A DNA stretch of 64,000 nucleotides. It comes from Permianibacter fluminis. GTDB lineage: Bacteria; Pseudomonadota; Gammaproteobacteria; Enterobacterales; Permianibacteraceae. Positions 62,734-64,000 of this stretch are shown one piece after another (position 1 is the first letter of the stretch; each line of letters begins with the position of its first letter). Made by a program: the position numbers and the translations under genes. The stretch covers positions 2,790,001-2,854,000 of the forward strand of contig NZ_JABMEG010000001.1 in NCBI RefSeq assembly GCF_013179735.1, written 5' to 3'. The notes beneath the pieces were generated by a model, which saw nothing but the letters and a program-made list of their open reading frames with translations, was not told where the DNA came from and did no database searches.

Positions 62734-62775
62734 CACTGAAACAGGGTTTCATTGAAAAAGTTGCTCACTGAAACG
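62734..62775. repeat. Three direct repeats with a 16-bp period
   Basis: TCACTGAAAC (62734-62743), TCATTGAAAA (62750-62759) and TCACTGAAAC (62766-62775) recur at exactly 16 bp. The first and last copies are identical. They lie in the gap between the permease and the ligase genes and could be regulator half-sites. Confidence 0.6.
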
Positions 62776-62790
62776 GTTCTTGCCTGACCG

Positions 62791-62813
62791 GCGGGGCAAT
62801 GGTTGCCCCGCCA
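62791..62813 (+). promoter_or_regulatory. Perfect 10-bp hairpin directly before the ligase ribosome-binding site
   Basis: GGCGGGGCAA, loop TGG, TTGCCCCGCC. The stem ends three bases before the GGAG (62817-62820) of the ligase gene. No T tract follows. It may protect or limit translation of the downstream gene, or act as a processing stem in a common transcript. Confidence 0.7.
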
Positions 62814-62824
62814 CTGGAGCTCGC

Positions 62825-64000
62825 ATGCAAGCAAAGGATGTCAAAACCAAAGCCGACGCGATCAAGCTGGTGGAAGAGCGCGGTCTGAGTCATGTCAAGG
62901 TAGGTGTCGTTGATATCGACGGTATCCTGCGTGGCAAATACCTGATCAAGGACAAGTTCATTTCCGCGCTCGATTCCGGCTTCGGTTTTTGCGATGTCGT
63001 GCTCGGCTGGGACAGCAACGACCAACTCTACGACAACGTCAAGTTCACTGGCTGGCATACCGCCTATCCCGATGCGATGGTCAGGATCCTGCCGCATACC
63101 TGCCGCGAGCTGCCATTCGAGGACACGCTGTTTTTCCTCTGCGAGTTCGACGGCGCGGGAGAAGCTATTTGTCCGCGGGCACAGTTGCAGCGGGTACTGA
63201 AGAAAGCCGATGCCATGGGCTTCGATGCGCTGGCAGCATTGGAGTATGAGTTCTTTGTTTTTGATGAAACCCCGCAATCGGTGCGCGAAAAGGGCTATCG
63301 CAACCTGCAGCCATGGACGCCGGGCTTCTTCGGCTATTCGGTCATGCGCAGTTCGGTCAATGCTGAGTTCTATCACGAGCTGATGACGGTCTTTCAGCAG
63401 ATGGACATTCCGATTGAAGGCCTGCATACCGAAACCGGTCCCGGCGTGCTGGAAGCGGCATTGCAGGTTGATCTTGCCGAACGCATGGGTGACAAAGCGG
63501 CGTTGTTCAAGACCTTTTGCAAAGTGCTGGCCCAGCGCAACGGCCTGATGGCGACGTTCATGGCCAAGTGGTCGAATCAATATCCCGGTCAGAGCGGCCA
63601 TATCCACGTCAGTTTGCTTGACAAGAAGACCGGCAAGTCGGCGTTTTATGACGCGGGTGCCGAGCACAAACAAAGTCTGCTGGCGCGCCAGTTTCTCGCC
63701 GGCGTGCAGCGCCTGTTGCCGGAATGGCTGGTGTTGTACGCGCAAACGGTCAACAGCTATTCGCGCTTGATTCCCGGCTTCTGGGCGCCGACCGATGCGA
63801 CCTGGGGCATTGAAAATCGCACGACCGCGCTCCGGGTCATTCCGGGTTCGGACAAATCGCAGCGGCTGGAAGTGCGCATCGGATCGGCAGACGCCAATCC
63901 CTATATCGCGTTGGCGGCCGCGCTCGGCTCTGGACTCCACGGAATTGAACAGGGTTGGGAACCGGAGCCGATTGTTCGAGGCAACGCTTACGCCATGCAA
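62825..64000 (+). CDS. Glutamine synthetase family ligase, 3' end outside the window
   Basis: The frame is open from ATG 62825 to the last base, 392 codons so far. The fold signatures are VKVGVVDIDGILRGKYL (Gln synthetase beta-grasp), LEYEFFVFDE (metal Glu), HTETGPGVLEAAL, GQSGHIHVSL and RTTALRVIPGSDKSQRLEVR with ANPYIALAAALGSG (ATP and glutamate pockets). It resembles the PuuA/GlnA3-GlnA4 group that glutamylates polyamines or ethanolamine rather than ammonia. Next to the ethanolamine-type permease, a gamma-glutamylethanolamine or related route is plausible, but substrate is inferred. GGAG lies four bases upstream. Confidence 0.9.
   Translation, partial: MQAKDVKTKADAIKLVEERGLSHVKVGVVDIDGILRGKYLIKDKFISALDSGFGFCDVVLGWDSNDQLYDNVKFTGWHTAYPDAMVRILPHTCRELPFEDTLFFLCEFDGAGEAICPRAQLQRVLKKADAMGFDALAALEYEFFVFDETPQSVREKGYRNLQPWTPGFFGYSVMRSSVNAEFYHELMTVFQQMDIPIEGLHTETGPGVLEAALQVDLAERMGDKAALFKTFCKVLAQRNGLMATFMAKWSNQYPGQSGHIHVSLLDKKTGKSAFYDAGAEHKQSLLARQFLAGVQRLLPEWLVLYAQTVNSYSRLIPGFWAPTDATWGIENRTTALRVIPGSDKSQRLEVRIGSADANPYIALAAALGSGLHGIEQGWEPEPIVRGNAYAMQ

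Noticed and set aside
62765-64000. Antisense open frame of over 400 codons at the right end
   Set aside because: The plus-strand frame from 62825 carries all glutamine synthetase signatures, so the antisense frame is a shadow.

Overview
The window reads as chromosome of a gammaproteobacterium with moderately high GC. The main lineage clue is a MetJ repressor with MetJ-type operators at two met loci; ppsA/ppsR, ydiJ, pbpC with its alpha-2-macroglobulin partner, ppnP and rlmC are also typical of that class. No rRNA, tRNA or CRISPR array was seen, so the genus is not called. The first gene (DUF7010-like) and the last gene (glutamine synthetase family) are cut by the window edges.

Layout. 1-4.6 kb: small unrelated genes (a secreted protein of unknown function, an AraC-type regulator coupled to a VOC protein, a DUF1801 protein, an outer-membrane-like protein) with two intergenic palindromic repeats. 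4.6-13.6 kb: an OmpR/PhoB-type two-component system divergent from an envelope cluster made of an LTA-synthase-like phosphotransferase, an Omp85-family barrel, a PAP2 phosphatase lipoprotein, a decayed copy of the Omp85 3' end, an acid-phosphatase-like metallophosphatase and a COG4705 membrane protein. Three half-sites spaced exactly 11 bp lie in the divergent gap and suggest direct control by the response regulator. 13.6-14.8 kb: an MFS transporter.

15.4-24 kb is an accessory island with characters of a defence or toxin-antitoxin island: an unknown ORF whose frame continues 50 codons beyond an internal TAA, a convergent Beta-family / sce7726-family pair (the latter with a PD-(D/E)XK-like core), a tightly packed operon of HTH protein, ImmA/IrrE-type metallopeptidase and PIN-like protein, an HTH plus MbcA/ParS-type antitoxin-like protein without a visible RES toxin, two divergent genes around a perfect 13-bp palindrome, an IS1595-family transposase and an unknown gene. 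This is the best place to look for an undescribed system.

24.1-27.3 kb: an SGNH hydrolase, an alpha/beta hydrolase and a porin-like protein. 27.4-30.9 kb: metE and metF behind MetJ boxes. 31-32.7 kb: a secretin-like membrane-anchored protein, an ECF sigma factor and a small membrane protein that may be its anti-sigma factor. 32.8-41.7 kb: a DedA protein, then a bacterial alpha-2-macroglobulin with a thioester motif, overlapping pbpC. 41.8-47.3 kb: ppnP, then metB, metL and metX reading leftward from a MetJ operator shared with the divergent, unusually short metJ. 47.4-52.6 kb: a small membrane protein and ppsR divergent from ppsA, an RhtA-like exporter and a small lipoprotein. 52.6-60.8 kb: ydiJ, an AMP-forming acyl-CoA ligase, moaC-moaD-moaE-rlmC and a LysR regulator. 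61.2-64 kb: an ethanolamine-permease-like transporter and a glutamine-synthetase-like ligase that runs off the end.

Functional links: metB, metL, metX, metE and metF cover most of the route from aspartate to methionine and the genes sit under one repressor. The RhtA-like exporter could relieve homoserine or threonine excess, though it is not linked to the operon. Protein assignments rest on motifs and remembered family similarity only; no database search was possible.
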